A stretch of DNA of 40,372 bases from Flavobacterium sinopsychrotolerans (GCF_900110375.1 NZ_FODN01000012.1:1-40372), one strand, 5' to 3'. Positions 25,660-35,012 are shown, counted from the stretch's first letter. The notes: generated by a model from the sequence alone, not told the origin. Made by a program: numbers and translations.

Positions 25660-26738
25660 TGAAACTATTTTTCACAAAAGAACAAGAATGGTTGGACCGA
25701 TGGGATGCTTTTTTGTTAACAGAGAATCACGGTAGTCATTTGATTTACTCAGATTGGTTAAAATCATATGAATCCTACGGTTTTGATTTTGAAGTTTTAA
25801 TTGTTCTTAAAAAGGATAAGGTAATTGGGGGTTTTGGTGCCATAATAGCAAAAAAGCTTTTCTTTAAATTTTATATCATACCACATGGTCCTGTAGTAAC
25901 TTCTGGTTATGAGAGACAAATTTCTTCATTGGTAGCTCAAATAAAAATTAGGGCAAAAAAATATAATTGTTGTTATGCCCAATTTAGTTTGCCCATCTCT
26001 CAAGAAAAAATTGTAGAAAAACAGGTTTATAATCATTCTATGATAACAAGTGATTTTCCAGAAGTATTTAGTGGTAAAAAATTCAAATATATTTATTGTT
26101 CTTATGGTATAAATTGGGTTTCATTTTATGATTCGCTATCGCCTCATGATTTCATTGAAAAAATGTCAGTCCAAGTAAGAAGAAATATTAAATTAGCGTA
26201 CAAAAACAGTCCTGAAATAACTTTTGCGAAATCGGATGATGAATGTGAAAAAGCTTACAAATTGATTGAAGAAAATGCGAAAAATGGAAATTATTCGGTA
26301 CGTTCTTATTCCGATTTTAAAAAAACGTTTTTATCATTGCTAAATACTGATAAATGCTATTTTATAGTAGCCAAAATAAATGGTGAAATAAAAGGTGTTG
26401 GGTTTTTTGTGAAATGCGGAAATTATATAACCTATATTAGTGGGGGAACTTCAAAAGAAAAACCAGATTTAAAACTAGGGTATCTTATACATTGGGAAGC
26501 TATTAAAATTTCGATGAGGCTTGGTTATGTTGGTTATAATATTTCAATGGGGGGATCACCAGGAGTTATAGCATTTAAATCTAAATTCAATACCAAAACT
26601 ATTTATTTTGAGGAACCCCATCATTTTATGATATTAAATCCGTTTGTATTTAATTTATATAAATTGTTAAACATTGTTGTTGCTAAAAATAAAAGTTATT
26701 TTAACAAATTAGGGAGTACAATAAAAATTAAAAAATGA
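25659..26738 (+). CDS. FemAB/GNAT-fold acyl- or aminoacyltransferase
   Basis: A 359-residue protein resembling the FemAB/peptidoglycan-bridge and BioF2-like acetyltransferases, which consist of two GNAT-type domains. Visible elements are SHLIYSDWLKSYESYG early on, a hydrophobic KLFFKFYIIPHGPVV strand, VRRNIKLAYKNSPEI in the middle (a basic helix typical between the two halves), YFIVAKINGEIKGVGFFVKCG as a GNAT beta-strand pair, and SMGGSPGVIAFKSKFNTK, which matches the family's 'KxxFG' end region. Such proteins in glycan clusters can attach an amino acid or acyl group to an amino sugar; a nearby deacetylase-like gene would expose an amine. Function is inferred. Confidence 0.7.
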   Translation: MKLFFTKEQEWLDRWDAFLLTENHGSHLIYSDWLKSYESYGFDFEVLIVLKKDKVIGGFGAIIAKKLFFKFYIIPHGPVVTSGYERQISSLVAQIKIRAKKYNCCYAQFSLPISQEKIVEKQVYNHSMITSDFPEVFSGKKFKYIYCSYGINWVSFYDSLSPHDFIEKMSVQVRRNIKLAYKNSPEITFAKSDDECEKAYKLIEENAKNGNYSVRSYSDFKKTFLSLLNTDKCYFIVAKINGEIKGVGFFVKCGNYITYISGGTSKEKPDLKLGYLIHWEAIKISMRLGYVGYNISMGGSPGVIAFKSKFNTKTIYFEEPHHFMILNPFVFNLYKLLNIVVAKNKSYFNKLGSTIKIKK

Positions 26739-27478
26739 AATTAGAAAATAAAGATTTTTGGGAAAAAGAAACCGTTATTGCTACTCAGGATCAGGAAAAT
26801 AGTATCGCTGCGGATTTTGAGATATTCATGTTTGAACAAGCTAAAGAAAGGCAAAAAGAAACAAGACTGATAGAAAAAATAAAAATTTTCGGATGTGGTA
26901 CAGGACGAGAAATAAATGAAACAGCAAAATATTTTGCTCCCAAAAATATTACTGCTTCTGATATTTCAAAAAATATGATTACGAAATGTAATTTTAATCT
27001 AAAATTATGGAATATAGATGCGATTACTCAGACTATAGTTGGAAATGCTAAAGATATTAAAATTGAGAAAAATGCTTTTGATTTAATAGTTATTTTCAAT
27101 AGTATGCTTACCTATGTAGCTAAAAAAACAGATCGCCAAGCCATTTTTAACAAATCTTATGAAGTGCTAAAATTCGAAGGAGTCCTTATAGGGACGGTTC
27201 ATAATCAGGAAGGTACACTGGCTAAAACGTATTATTTTAAACTTAGAAATTTATTTTCATTTATTTTAGGTGAAAAAGCAGGAAATAGATATACTGGATT
27301 CAAAGGTTACAAAGTACCAGGATACTATTATGATAAGAAAGGATTGACTAAAGATATACTCGATGCTGGATTTAAAAACATTGATGTTTATTCATTAGAA
27401 GAATTTTATACTTTAAAGGGTCAGACTTATAATCGAAAAACGGGTTATAATAATTTAATTTTCATAGCTACCAAATAA
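26735..27478 (+). CDS. SAM-dependent class I methyltransferase
   Basis: A 247-residue cytosolic methyltransferase with a clean motif I IKIFGCGTGRE (49-59), acidic ASDISKNMI (74-82) for SAM ribose binding, and LIVIFNSMLTYV for the motif IV region. The C-terminal third includes YTGFKGYKVPGYYYDKKGLT, similar to small-molecule and sugar methyltransferases. The ATG overlaps the stop of the FemAB-like gene by four bases (ATGA), so it is coupled to it, and it probably methylates the same sugar residue or its attached group. Confidence 0.82.
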   Translation: MKLENKDFWEKETVIATQDQENSIAADFEIFMFEQAKERQKETRLIEKIKIFGCGTGREINETAKYFAPKNITASDISKNMITKCNFNLKLWNIDAITQTIVGNAKDIKIEKNAFDLIVIFNSMLTYVAKKTDRQAIFNKSYEVLKFEGVLIGTVHNQEGTLAKTYYFKLRNLFSFILGEKAGNRYTGFKGYKVPGYYYDKKGLTKDILDAGFKNIDVYSLEEFYTLKGQTYNRKTGYNNLIFIATK

Positions 27479-27484
27479 TAGTAT

Positions 27485-28498
27485 ATGCGATTTACTCTGA
27501 TCATTTGTACCTACATGCGCCCCAATCCGTTGTTGCGATTATTGCAATCGGTACAGGGTCAAACTTTATATCCTGATGAAATTTTAATTGTGGATGGTTC
27601 TACCAATGATGAAACGGAAATTATTCTAACTCAAAATTATTTTGATAATTTAAACTATTTTAGAGTTTCTTCGGAACATCGTGGTTTAACTAAACAACGA
27701 AATTATGGTATTGCCCGTGTTGGAACCGCGATGGAAATTATATGTTTTCTAGATGACGATACGGTTTTAGAGCAACGTTATTTTGAAGAGCTTATCAAAA
27801 CATTTGCAGATAATGAAACCATTTCAGGTGTTGGAGGAGTCGCCATAAATGAAAATAATTGGATTTTGGCGGAACCTAATAAATATTATAATAAATATCA
27901 TTATTTTCAATTTGATGAATTTGTATACAAAGAAGGTCAACGTAATGTGGTTCGTAATTATTTAGGATTACAATCCAATCTTGGACCCGGAAGAATGCCT
28001 GATTATTCTCATGGTAAAACCTGTGGGTTTCCTTTGAATACTAAAATCTATAAAGTTGATTTACTTATAGGGATGTCGTTTGCCTTTCGGAAAAAGGTTT
28101 TTGACTCCATCCACTTTTCCTCTTATTTTGAAGGTTATGGTTTGTATGAAGATGCTGATTTTAGTATTAGGGCATTACAATTTGGAAGTAATGTAATCAA
28201 TACAAAAGTGCAGTTGAATCATTATCATGATCCATCAGGAAGACCTAATCAATATCAATATGGAAAAATGGTAGTGCGTAATGGATGGTATGTTTGGAGA
28301 ACAAAAAACAGGAAGCCTTCATTTGATGCTAAAATGAAGTGGCATTCCATTACGATACTTTTGACATTGATTCGATTGAGCAATATATTTACAACAAAAA
28401 AACAGAAGGAAGCCTTTACTGAAGCCTTTGGTAGAACAGTAGGTTGGTTGAGTTTGATTTTTAATAAGCCTAAAATAAATATGAAAGAAAAGTTATGA
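27485..28498 (+). CDS. Glycosyltransferase family 2
   Basis: A 337-residue GT-A transferase with LIICTYMRPNPL (5-16), LIVDGSTNDET (34-44), GLTKQRNYGI (67-76) and the metal site FLDDDT (88-93). YGLYEDADFSIRALQFG near residue 225 supplies the ED general-base region. It starts 6 bases after the preceding stop and overlaps the next gene by four bases. Substrate unknown. Confidence 0.9.
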   Translation: MRFTLIICTYMRPNPLLRLLQSVQGQTLYPDEILIVDGSTNDETEIILTQNYFDNLNYFRVSSEHRGLTKQRNYGIARVGTAMEIICFLDDDTVLEQRYFEELIKTFADNETISGVGGVAINENNWILAEPNKYYNKYHYFQFDEFVYKEGQRNVVRNYLGLQSNLGPGRMPDYSHGKTCGFPLNTKIYKVDLLIGMSFAFRKKVFDSIHFSSYFEGYGLYEDADFSIRALQFGSNVINTKVQLNHYHDPSGRPNQYQYGKMVVRNGWYVWRTKNRKPSFDAKMKWHSITILLTLIRLSNIFTTKKQKEAFTEAFGRTVGWLSLIFNKPKINMKEKL

Positions 28499-29505
28499 GA
28501 TTAGAAATTCATCATTGGACTCCCCATCACAATATGCTTATTTTTTCGTGTTTTTATTTTAGTGAAGAATATAATGTTGAATTTAATATTCAAATTAGTC
28601 CTAAAGTTTCATGGAATGGAGCTATACTTTATTTCAATAGCGAAACTTTTTATTTTGACTATTCTGATGATGTTTTATTTCTGGATGATCCTAAAAAATA
28701 TGATTACTATTTAAAAAGGTCTCTAAGGTTTATTGATGAAAAATATAATATTTACCCACTAAATTTTCAAGTTAATTATTCTTATAAATCATTGGTTTTG
28801 CTAACTAAATTTACCATTAAAGATTTGGTAAATAAAGCGAATAGAATTGAAATAATTCGTGCACTTGATTATTTTAATACTTTTACAAATTCATCTCATA
28901 ATGCTATGGATATTAGGAAACTACCAAGAGAAATTAAAGATAATGGCGGGAAGATTATTTTCTATACTAGGCTGTGGAATCCTGACAATCATATTGATCC
29001 TGATGAAAAAGAGTGTCGGAGGTTACAAAATGAATTTCGTATTGCCTCATGTAGAATAGTAAAAGAGAATTTTGACAATGCAAAAGTTGGTTTGTTTCCA
29101 GATCGTTTGTCTGCTAAATTAGCTCCAGATTTATTGATAGATAAAAAAAGCACATCTACTAATAGATATTTTAATTTTCTTAAAAAGTGTGACATAGGAA
29201 TTGCAGATGATGGATTAAAAGATACTCCTGGATGGAAAATTGGAGAATATTTATTATTTGGAAAAGCCGTTATCACAACTCCATTAAAAATTAGTCTTAA
29301 TAATTTTAATGAAAATGAAAATTTTTTAAAATTAACTTCACGCTCTTCTTACGAAGAATTACCAAGTAAAATTGAAGAATTACTGATGAATAAAAAATAT
29401 CTTGAAATAGGAAGTAATAATTTGAATTGGAGTAGGGACTACTTGCACCCAGCTAATTATATAAAAAGAATACTTTCAATCGTTGATAGTAATGTTATAT
29501 CGTAA
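28495..29505 (+). CDS. Uncharacterised protein, possibly a GT-B glycosyltransferase
   Basis: A 336-residue protein I cannot place firmly. It lacks a signal peptide and membrane segments. A C-terminal part with CDIGIADDGLKDTPGWKIGEYLLFGKAVITTPL resembles the donor-site end of GT-B enzymes (a conserved glutamate followed by 'GKAVI'), and the preceding half alternates strands and helices. There is no GGAER-like loop or EX7E motif. It overlaps the previous gene by four bases and is followed after three bases by a GT4 gene, so it is co-transcribed with transferases. It is AT-rich, like the genes at 2700-8300. Confidence 0.55.
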   Translation: MRLEIHHWTPHHNMLIFSCFYFSEEYNVEFNIQISPKVSWNGAILYFNSETFYFDYSDDVLFLDDPKKYDYYLKRSLRFIDEKYNIYPLNFQVNYSYKSLVLLTKFTIKDLVNKANRIEIIRALDYFNTFTNSSHNAMDIRKLPREIKDNGGKIIFYTRLWNPDNHIDPDEKECRRLQNEFRIASCRIVKENFDNAKVGLFPDRLSAKLAPDLLIDKKSTSTNRYFNFLKKCDIGIADDGLKDTPGWKIGEYLLFGKAVITTPLKISLNNFNENENFLKLTSRSSYEELPSKIEELLMNKKYLEIGSNNLNWSRDYLHPANYIKRILSIVDSNVIS

Positions 29506-29508
29506 CTA

Positions 29509-30621
29509 ATGAAATTTGCCATCATCACTCATGTTCCTCACATTTTTGAACAGCAGAAATACTACGCTTATGCGCCGTATGTGCGCGAAATGAATATTTG
29601 GTTAAAACATGTTGATGAGGTAATAATTGTAGCACCAGTACATAATTCAACACAAAGTGCAATTGATTCTTCTTATGTAACACCAAAAATTGATTTTCGA
29701 GAAGTTTCTAGTTTCAATAGCAATGGTTTGTCCGGTGTACTAAAGACAGTTTTTAAAACGCCTTTTGTATTGTGGCAAATTTTTAAAGCCATGAAAGCCG
29801 CCGATCACATTCATTTGCGATGTCCAGGAAATATAGGTTTGTTGGGTTGTTTTGTTCAAATGCTATATCCGAGTATATCGAAAACCGCCAAATATGCCGG
29901 CAATTGGGATCCAAAATCAAAACAGCCCTGGAGTTATCGATTGCAGAAATGGATTTTAAGTAATTCCTTCCTGACCAGAAATATGCAGGTTTTAGTGTAT
30001 GGAGCATGGCCCAATCAGACTAAAAATATAAAGTCTTTTTTTACGGCAACTTATCCGGATCAGGATAGATTGCCGTTGTTGCCAAAAGAATTAAAAGGCG
30101 CGGTTACTTTTGTTTTTGTGGGGACTTTGGTAAAAGGGAAAAATCCGCTGTATGCTGTTCAATTGGTTGCAGAATTGTTTCAAAAAGGATACGATGTTGT
30201 GTTAAGGATTTATGGAGAAGGAGTTCAGCGAGCCCTATTGGAGTCTTATATTTTGAAGCATAAATTAGAAGGAATAATTGTATTGGAAGGGAATCAAAAT
30301 CAGGAAATTATAAAAAAAGCCTATCAAAATAGTCATTTTGTGGTTTTGCCATCTGAAAGCGAAGGTTGGCCGAAAGCAATTGCCGAAGGCATGTTTTGGG
30401 GTTGTGTGCCAGTGGCAACAGCGGTGTCTTGTGTTCCGTATATGTTGGATAATGGGAATAGCGGTATTTTGCTGGAAATGAATTTAGGAAATGATATCCG
30501 ACAATTGGAAACGGTTTTGGATGATGAAAGTTGTTTTCAAATGATGTCTAAAAAGGGCAGTGATTGGTCCAGAACCTATACTTTAGATGCATTTGAAAAT
30601 GAAATTGAAAAACTCCTTTGA
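29509..30621 (+). CDS. Glycosyltransferase family 4
   Basis: A 370-residue retaining GT-B transferase. It begins MKFAIITHVPHIFEQQKYYAYAPY, has HLRCPGNIG in the first domain and YAGNWDPKSKQPWSYRLQK, a sequence typical of this subgroup. The second domain has FVFVGTLVKGKNPLYAVQL and the EX7E region SESEGWPKAIAEGMFWGCVPVAT. Unlike the AT-rich genes before it, its composition is moderate. It overlaps the following gene region closely: its stop is 3 bases before the next ATG. Confidence 0.9.
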   Translation: MKFAIITHVPHIFEQQKYYAYAPYVREMNIWLKHVDEVIIVAPVHNSTQSAIDSSYVTPKIDFREVSSFNSNGLSGVLKTVFKTPFVLWQIFKAMKAADHIHLRCPGNIGLLGCFVQMLYPSISKTAKYAGNWDPKSKQPWSYRLQKWILSNSFLTRNMQVLVYGAWPNQTKNIKSFFTATYPDQDRLPLLPKELKGAVTFVFVGTLVKGKNPLYAVQLVAELFQKGYDVVLRIYGEGVQRALLESYILKHKLEGIIVLEGNQNQEIIKKAYQNSHFVVLPSESEGWPKAIAEGMFWGCVPVATAVSCVPYMLDNGNSGILLEMNLGNDIRQLETVLDDESCFQMMSKKGSDWSRTYTLDAFENEIEKLL

Positions 30622-30623
30622 TC

Positions 30624-31697
30624 ATGAGAATTATTCAATTAATAGATAGTTTAGAGCCAGGAGGAGCAGAGCGCATGGCGGTTCATTATGCCAATGCATT
30701 GACTAAGTATATAACATTTTCAGGTTTAGTAGTGACGAGAAAAGATGGTGCGCTATATTCTCAGATTGATCCTAAAGTATCCTATTTATATCTCAATAAG
30801 AAAAAAACAATTGATTTTAAAGCTCTTTTTGTCTTGAGAAATTATGTTCTGCAGCATAAGGTAACGGTAGTTCATGCGCATAGTTCTTCCTTTTTTCTTG
30901 CTTTTTTACTAAAGTTAACGTTGCCTTCTTTGAAGTTAATTTGGCATGACCATTACGGAAACAGTGAGTTTTTGTCAAAAAGACCATCAGGTATTTTACG
31001 AATAATCCTTCCGTTTTTTAATGGAATAATTGCCGTAAACCAAAAATTAAAAGACTGGGCTGATGAGCGGATCAACAGTAGAACTGCCATTTATCTGCCT
31101 AACTTCCCTTCGGAAGAGAATGCTGTTTTCGAGCATACAATTTTAAGGGGAATTGAAGGAAAGCGGATTGTTTGTGTTGCTAATTTAAGAGAGCAGAAAG
31201 ATCATTTTACCTTATTAAGAGTTGCTAAGAAATTAAAAGTGTTTAACGCTGAGTGGACTTTTCATCTGATTGGTAAAGATTTTGGAGATGACTATTCCAA
31301 GGAAATCAGAGATTCAATTGTTGCGTTTGATTTAGAAAAAAATGTGTTTCTTTACGGCTCGAAACAAGATATAAAAAATATTTTGGATCAATCGACAGTT
31401 GCTGTCCTTACTTCAAAATCAGAAGGATTACCTGTTGCACTTTTAGAATATGGCTGGCATAAGAAACCTATAGTAGTTACAAATGTTGGAGAAATAGCTG
31501 CTTTGGTCCAGAACGGTAAAAATGGTTTTATTGTTCCAGCCCAGAATGTCGATCTGTTTTATACTGCACTGCTAACTTTAGTAGAAAATGATGCTCTTAA
31601 AGTTGATTTTGGAGATGCCTTGTATGCCAGTGTAGTTGAGGGAAATTCAGAGAATGTCATTATAAAACACTATTTAAATTGGTTAGAAACTATTTAA
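30624..31697 (+). CDS. Glycosyltransferase family 4
   Basis: A 357-residue transferase with the classical acceptor loop LEPGGAERMAVHYANAL (10-26), HAHSSSFFLAF in the first domain, IVCVANLREQKDHFTLLR at the start of the second, and TSKSEGLPVALLEYGWHKKPIVV as the EX7E region. The ATG at 30624 is used rather than a TTG six bases upstream, since the family start MRIIQLIDSLEPGG follows immediately. It sits one base before the ligase/polymerase gene. Confidence 0.92.
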   Translation: MRIIQLIDSLEPGGAERMAVHYANALTKYITFSGLVVTRKDGALYSQIDPKVSYLYLNKKKTIDFKALFVLRNYVLQHKVTVVHAHSSSFFLAFLLKLTLPSLKLIWHDHYGNSEFLSKRPSGILRIILPFFNGIIAVNQKLKDWADERINSRTAIYLPNFPSEENAVFEHTILRGIEGKRIVCVANLREQKDHFTLLRVAKKLKVFNAEWTFHLIGKDFGDDYSKEIRDSIVAFDLEKNVFLYGSKQDIKNILDQSTVAVLTSKSEGLPVALLEYGWHKKPIVVTNVGEIAALVQNGKNGFIVPAQNVDLFYTALLTLVENDALKVDFGDALYASVVEGNSENVIIKHYLNWLETI

Positions 31698-31698
31698 A

Positions 31699-33039
31699 AT
31701 GAAAAAAGAGGAAATCTCCTATCTCTGTTTGTTGCTTATTCATGTCTTGATTGGACTTTTGGTCTATGCATTGCCATTTACCGCTAAGCTATACGGGTAT
31801 TCCATTTTTATTTTTGGAACTATTTATGTCATTAAAAGCAGCAATAAAAATAATGAAGCCCTTCTTGTTGCAGCTTATGTAGTAGGAAGCGAGGTTTTTT
31901 TGAGAATGACCGGTGGAAATCCCCTTTATGAAATATCTAAATATGGAGTACTGTTCTTTTTGCTGCTGGGAATGTATTTTAGTGGGTTTTCAAGGGGAGC
32001 CATTTCGTATTGGCTTTTTTTAATTTTATTAATTCCCGGCCTTATCATTGCTACTTTTGCTTTGGATCTGGATACCAATATTAGAACGAGGATAGCCTTT
32101 AATATTTCGGGACCCTTGTGTTTAGGGATTGCTTCCATATACACTTTTAGGCGTAGTATTTCTTTAGAACAGATGAATCGCATCTTGCTTTTTATGGGGT
32201 TGCCTATTGTTACCTGTATGGTCTATTTGACTGTTTATACACCCATCATAAAAGATGTAATTACCGGAACAGAATCTAATTTTCAAACTTCAGGAGGTTT
32301 TGGACCCAATCAAGTATCAACCGCTTTAGGGCTTGGTATGTTTGTTTTTTTCTCACGGGTATTGTTAGCATCCAAAACAAAATTGCTTGTTATCATCAAT
32401 CTATTCCTTGCCTTGAACATTAGTTATAGGGGTTTTATCACCTTTTCCAGAGGAGGAATGATTACTGGTTTAGTAATGATTTTTATACTTTTAGCATTTC
32501 TATATGTTAAGTCGAATGACAAAGGAAGAGTTAAATTGAATTATAGTTTAGTGCTAATTGTTCTTGCAATTGTAGGAGTGTGGATGTATACTTCTTTTCA
32601 AACAGGGGGACTTATCAATAAACGGTATGCGAATCAAGATGCTTCGGGAAGAGTTAAAACGAGTCAGTTTACCGGCAGGGAGAATTTAGCAGATGAAGAA
32701 ATTGATATTTTTTTAGACCATCCTTTTTTTGGTGCCGGTGTTGGGAAAGTAATCGAAATCAGGCAATCCGAAACAGGAGAGACTGCGGCATCCCACAACG
32801 AAATTACCCGTATGTTAGCCGAACATGGTATGTTGGGAATACTTGGATTATTGATTCTTATTATTACCCCTTTTGTTTTGTATCTGGAACATAAGTTTAA
32901 TGTTTTCTTACTGTGTTTTGTAGCATTTTGGTTTTTGACCATTAATCATGCCGCTATGCGAACCGCCGCACCAGGGTTTGTCTATGCTTTGTCGTTGCTT
33001 ATTATTCGACTTGAAAGTTTCCCAAAAAGAGAAGGATAG
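31699..33039 (+). CDS. O-antigen ligase/polymerase family membrane protein (Wzy/WaaL-type)
   Basis: A 446-residue polytopic inner-membrane protein with about ten to twelve hydrophobic segments. A long periplasmic loop carries GGFGPNQVSTALGLG, FITFSRGGMITG and, before the last helices, HPFFGAGVGKVIEIRQSE and ASHNEITRMLAEHGMLG, the latter being the conserved histidine-containing motif of the Wzy_C family. Ligases and polymerases cannot be separated by sequence alone. Because the locus has an ABC exporter and no Wzx flippase, ligation of the exported chain to lipid A core is the simpler role. It starts one base after the preceding stop. Confidence 0.85.
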   Translation: MKKEEISYLCLLLIHVLIGLLVYALPFTAKLYGYSIFIFGTIYVIKSSNKNNEALLVAAYVVGSEVFLRMTGGNPLYEISKYGVLFFLLLGMYFSGFSRGAISYWLFLILLIPGLIIATFALDLDTNIRTRIAFNISGPLCLGIASIYTFRRSISLEQMNRILLFMGLPIVTCMVYLTVYTPIIKDVITGTESNFQTSGGFGPNQVSTALGLGMFVFFSRVLLASKTKLLVIINLFLALNISYRGFITFSRGGMITGLVMIFILLAFLYVKSNDKGRVKLNYSLVLIVLAIVGVWMYTSFQTGGLINKRYANQDASGRVKTSQFTGRENLADEEIDIFLDHPFFGAGVGKVIEIRQSETGETAASHNEITRMLAEHGMLGILGLLILIITPFVLYLEHKFNVFLLCFVAFWFLTINHAAMRTAAPGFVYALSLLIIRLESFPKREG

Positions 33040-33406
33040 TATTTTGATTAGAATAGTTTTTTATTTGTGGTAATCGTGATTTATTGGTCACAGGAATAGT
33101 TAAAACTGTGCACTTTAGTGAATCCTGCTTTAGCTTTTGAAATATTTCTTGCCACAGATTAAATAGATTGTCATTGATTAATCTGTATGAATCTTTCTGA
33201 ACTGCGACCAATTTAAAAGCTTTAATCTAATAGACTTCAAGTCTGCCAAGCCAAATTTATGCACTTTCCAGCCGATAGTGGTTTAGTTAATAGCTTTAAC
33301 AATGAACTTACCATCCTTTCGTGTATGGATTTTATCTGATTTTTTTTCATCTCTCTAATTATTTGGAGACAAAATCACTAAATTGCCAAAATACCAAAAA
33401 CAAAGC
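33040..33406. other. Intergenic gap with a degenerate inverted repeat
   Basis: No convincing gene in this 367-base stretch. It contains a perfect 9-bp inverted repeat, ACAGATTAA (33154-33162) and TTAATCTGT (33178-33186), with a 15-base loop, part of a 'CACAGATT' type repeat that recurs in weaker form at about 34871, 36212 and 37620. No TAnnTTTG promoter box was found on the plus strand, so a separate promoter for the following gene is not demonstrated. Confidence 0.55.
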
Positions 33407-34801
33407 ATGTCTACTAAAAGGAAAATACATTTTGAAATTTCTGAGCGAAAAATCATTCTTCGCTTTTTTGATGTGTTTTTTGTTCTTTTGGGTTTGTATT
33501 TTATTGGTGCTATTTTTAATCAGGAATACTTAACAGTAGCTGTCAGTACCCCTTTCTGGACCATTGTCTTAGTCGTTTATCTTGTTTTTTTTGCAACGAT
33601 TTTCGAAATGTACAATCTTCAAGTCGCCAGTAATCAGTTTTTAGTTTTAAAAAATACGATCCTTACGGTTTCGACAACTGTTTTTGTTTATCTTTTTACC
33701 CCTTTTTTCTCGCCTGAGTTACCCTCAAACAGACTTCAGGTTGTATTGTTTTTTTTAGTAGTTTTTATGACGTTATTTTCATGGCGAATGTTTTATGTAC
33801 TGTTTTTGGCATCCAATCGATTTGTCCAGAAAGCCATATTGATATGTGATAAAGAGCAAGTTCAAGAGCTGATTTTAGGATTAGAAAACATTGATCCGCA
33901 TTATGAAATAGTTGGATTTGTTAACACTGATGTTGCTGAAGATGCGGTTTTGGATTACCATTATGTGAAACTGATAAAAAGAGATGATTTGTTTTCTTTT
34001 GTAAAAGAAAATGGTATATCTGAGATTGTCATTGCCTCTCAAAAGACAGAAGGTATCACCCCTGAGCTATACCAACAATTACTGCATTTATTGGAGTCCG
34101 GTAATATCATTCGAGAATATACGCAGGTGTATGAAAGTAAAACGCAGCGTATTCCGGTACAATATATGTCACGAGATTTTTATCGTTTTTTTCCTTTTAG
34201 CCGAAGCAATCAGAATAAATTGTATTTATTGGTAGTTAGGGTTTTTGAGATAACGATTTCCTTGTTGGGTCTTGCGGTAGGATTATTATTGTTGCCGCTT
34301 ATTTTGGTTGGAAATGCGATAGGGAACAAGGGACGTTTGTTTTATTCACAGCAACGTGTGGGCAAAGATGGTGCTATTTTTAAGATTTTGAAATTTCGTA
34401 CGATGGTGAAAAATGCCGAATCAGATGGTGCTGTTTTTACCGCTACAAATGATTCCAGAGTGACTGTGTTTGGTAAATTTCTACGCAAAACCAGAATGGA
34501 TGAATTTCCTCAGTTTATTAATATTTTAAAAGGTGATATGGCTGTTATTGGTCCACGTCCGGAACGTCCTTTTTTTGTAAAAGAAATTGCTGAAATAATG
34601 CCTTTTTATGAAACTAGGCACATCATTAAACCGGGTCTTACCGGTTGGGCACAAGTCAATTATTCATACGGGGAAACGATTGATGACAGTTTAATCAAGC
34701 TGCAATATGACTTGTATTACATCAAGCACCGCAGTATTTATCTGGATTTGAACATTGCTTTCAAAACGATAACGACCGTATTGTTTTATAGGGGACAGTA
34801 G
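33407..34801 (+). CDS. Undecaprenyl-phosphate sugar phosphotransferase (WcaJ-type, bacterial sugar transferase)
   Basis: Initiating enzyme that loads the first sugar-1-phosphate onto undecaprenyl phosphate at the inner membrane. The 464 residues comprise four N-terminal transmembrane segments (about 20-37, 50-66, 85-101, 112-134), a Rossmann-like CoA-binding-type domain (about 140-245), a fifth hydrophobic hairpin (276-303) and the catalytic domain. Catalytic-domain motifs are KFRTM (329-333), TRMDEFPQFINILKGDMAVI (362-381) and GPRPERP (382-388). The ATG at 33407 precedes the conserved KRKIHFEI; a TTG at 33383 is possible but unnecessary. This is the last gene of the locus. Which sugar it uses is not clear. 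Confidence 0.93.
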   Translation: MSTKRKIHFEISERKIILRFFDVFFVLLGLYFIGAIFNQEYLTVAVSTPFWTIVLVVYLVFFATIFEMYNLQVASNQFLVLKNTILTVSTTVFVYLFTPFFSPELPSNRLQVVLFFLVVFMTLFSWRMFYVLFLASNRFVQKAILICDKEQVQELILGLENIDPHYEIVGFVNTDVAEDAVLDYHYVKLIKRDDLFSFVKENGISEIVIASQKTEGITPELYQQLLHLLESGNIIREYTQVYESKTQRIPVQYMSRDFYRFFPFSRSNQNKLYLLVVRVFEITISLLGLAVGLLLLPLILVGNAIGNKGRLFYSQQRVGKDGAIFKILKFRTMVKNAESDGAVFTATNDSRVTVFGKFLRKTRMDEFPQFINILKGDMAVIGPRPERPFFVKEIAEIMPFYETRHIIKPGLTGWAQVNYSYGETIDDSLIKLQYDLYYIKHRSIYLDLNIAFKTITTVLFYRGQ

Positions 34802-34802
34802 C

Positions 34803-34830
34803 TATTATTATTATTATTATTATTATTATT
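34803..34830. repeat. TAT trinucleotide microsatellite (9 units)
   Basis: Perfect period-3 tract of 28 bases starting one base after the stop codon of the sugar phosphotransferase gene. It is identical in unit and length to the tract at 25-52. Non-coding. Confidence 0.9.
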
Positions 34831-34839
34831 TATTGTGGA

Positions 34840-34860
34840 AAGCAGTGTTGTTGCTTTTTT
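34840..34860 (+). terminator. Possible intrinsic terminator of the polysaccharide locus
   Basis: AAGCA (34840-34844) pairs with TGCTT (34852-34856) across a 7-base loop, and the stem runs into a T tract ending at 34860. The stem is short, so this is a weak candidate, but it lies 39 bases after the last plus-strand gene and before a convergent gene. Confidence 0.4.
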
Positions 34861-35012
34861 GCCAGATTTGCACAGATTAAATTTAAAATGACTTTCTATT
34901 TTTAGGACTATTTCTGCCTAATAAGAAATAATTATTTTAGCGACAAATTACACGAATTCATGCTTTAAAAAAATTGGGAATCAGCGGTTAAAATACTGCT
35001 TGTCAAAAGTAA

